This document shows positions 58,940 through 61,900 of a stretch of 64,000 bases of DNA, one piece after another. The stretch is from Hermatobates lingyangjiaoensis. Its lineage: Eukaryota > Arthropoda > Insecta > Hemiptera > Hermatobatidae. The stretch covers positions 483,433 to 547,432 of the forward strand of contig JAPFBL010000241.1 of assembly GCA_026182355.1 (NCBI GenBank), read 5' to 3'. The notes below the pieces were generated by a model, which worked only from the letters and a program-made list of their open reading frames with translations, made no database searches and was not told the DNA's origin. The translations under genes and the position numbers were made by a program. Each line of letters starts with the position of its first letter. Position 1 is the first letter of the stretch.

Positions 58940-61900
58940 AGGATCAAACCACAATAAGAAATGGGAAAACAAGACTAAGATCTTTCAACCGTAACAAGCG
59001 GTCTTCGTCAGAGTCAAAAACCAGTTGGGTTTTTGACTCTGACGAAGACCGCTTGTTACGGTTGAAAGATCTTAGTCTTGTTTTCCCATTTCTTATTGTG
59101 GTTTGATCCTTGATTGTTGTTTCACGTGTTTATGTGAAATCTTTTTATATATAATATATATATATATATATTGTTTTCTATGAGTTGTCCGGGGAAAGGA
59201 ATATGATTCGTTACAATGTTGACCAATAGGAGTGAAGTTTACAGGTCCATGCTTAAGGTGAGGCTAATGTTTTCTGCCAAACATCATTTAACACAGAGGG
59301 ACTGTGCAACCTCTATACCTATTGGCAGAATGACTGAGGCTTCTCTGAGCAGCGGGTAACTGGGACCGCACGCATGGACCTGTAAACTTCACTCCTATTG
59401 GTCAACATTGTAACGAATCATATATATATATACATATATATATATTTGCGTTTGTGTTAATTTAATATCAAAGAAAATTATTTGATAGGAAAAAAGTATT
59501 AAAAGAGTAGAGTTAATAGAGTCAATATACTCTTTTCTATTGAACTAAATAGTTGTTTAATTTATGACTTAAGTAATTTTTTGAATACAAAAATATTTAA
59601 AATATGATAGGAACTCTTTTAATTCAGTTATTTCTTAACACTATATCTGTCACTTGAACTTGATGATATTAACCTAATACCTTTTTATTTATGATAAACT
59701 CGTTGGACTTAATTTTTGTTTGTTTTTTGTATTTTTAATGATTGATAGAATAAAATAATATATTTGTAGGGTAAAAAGCTAATGAAATGGTCTGCACATA
59801 TTTACTGGTACAAACAACGTGTTTCGAACAGGTAGTGTTCTTCTTCAGGCGTTAACTACAATGCCTGATTGCATTAAGTTATAAATAATATATTTATTGT
59901 GAATGGTGGTTACGTGAAGTTGTACCGTGAGGCCCCACTAAGGAGGAAGCAATTTATCTTTTAGTCTGGAGACAATAAGAGTTAAAGAGTTCATCCCTGC
60001 TCGCTTTCTATCAGCGTTCTGTCTTGTCTTGAATATATTTATAGATATTTATAGTGACAAAGCATAATGAGAATCTAAACGAGCTTGAATAATTCAGTTT
60101 GAACAACTCTATGAATAATAGCTAAGTAGTGATGTCATTATTTTACTTTCAAATAGCAGATAACATACGAGTTTTGTCACACAGAAGGCAGGCTTGAGCC
60201 AAATCGACATTCAGTAGTTTTGTAGGTGTCAATTGGATGTTTCGTGAGTGATATATCTGACCAGATATTTGTAGAAATATAGTTGATTTTCAAGCTGCGC
60301 AGTCACTTATCAAAGATTGAGCGATTATTGCAAAAAAAAAATGTATTTTTTTAATATGATTAGTAAGATCATGCGCATTAGACCCCTTTCTAATGTTACC
60401 GGAATGCTAGTAATTCAACTATACAAATGTAACATGTTTGTTTTCCATATAAGAAAATCGGACGACCACAAAATTCACTCTTCGCTCATTTCATCTCTCT
60501 CATACCGTCTTTTTTTGAAAATAAGACACTATCTTAATTTCTTTTTAGGATCAAAATACATGCTAGGGCTTATATTCAAAGGTGGGCTTCAAGTAAAATA
60601 AGTCGATTTATATTTTTTCGTTTAATATTCATATATAAAAAGATTTCACATAAACACGTGAAATAACAATCAATGATCAAACCACAATAAGAAATGGGGA
60701 AAACAAGACTAAGATCTTTCAACCGTAACAAGCGGTCTTCGTCAGAGTTGGGTTTTTGACTCTGACGAAGACCGCTTATTACGGTTGAAAGATCTTAGTC
60801 TTGTTTTCCCATTTCTTATTGTGGTTTGATCATTCAATATTCATATATATATATACATATATATACAGAAATTTAAATTTATTCAATTACAATCATGTCA
60901 ACTTCTGGAATATCGTTATAAATGATCAAATTTTTAATTTTTTCTGATTTTTCTCCAAATCCATTTCGTGTAGAATTATTGGTTCAAATCTCTCATGTCT
61001 TACAATATAGCTGTCATTTTTAACGAATTATATTTTTCACATTATATTAACTAGAGTTTATTTTCGGGGGAGGGTAAATATTCTAAAAAATCACGAAAAT
61101 CACCAGAGGGTTTATTTTCGAGGGATGTCTTGTTTTCGGAAAAAGACAACACACTCCTGTATATCAACCTTATGATGTTAAAAAGCAAGGCTTTTATTAT
61201 TTTTACAATTTAATAACAATTTATAATCTCATTTTTATGATGTTTACCCCCTAATATAATATATATGTATATATATTATATATAATGAGATTATATATTA
61301 TATTACCCCCAAATATATAATCTCAAGGGGGATGTTTACCCCCTTTATAAACTTGGGGGTAAATGGATAAATCAAAGACTCCATATATAAAAAAAAAAAA
61401 ACAGTTTTTTCTTGTTCTACGCATTTCGAACATTTCGTATTCATCGTCAGGTAAACTTCCAAATGAAGGAGTCGAAGTTGAACACTCGACTCTGATCGGT
61501 CCTTTACTCCTTCATTTGGAAGTTTACCTGATGATGAACACGAAGTATTCGAATCGCTGTAAAATTAAAAAAAAGCTTCTTTTTTATGTGTGTAGATTTA
61601 CTCAATGTGAGTAAACACTTACCACACAATTACGGATTACACAACTAATGAATTTCTAATCTGTAAGAATGTTCAATCAAAGTTTTTTCGTTCTTTTATT
61701 TACTATTAGCAAATGCATCGCCTACTTGGGCGTTAGCAGCCTGATTTTGTTTGATTTTCTAATTCTTCATATCTTTTTGTATAAGTTTCCTTTAGGAATA
61801 ATATAACTTCAATGGAGTATTGATAGAAATATAATACAGTATAGAGCTGAGCTTCACAAAAAGGGTTCCGCAGAACCCAGGGGTTCCTTAACAAACTGTC

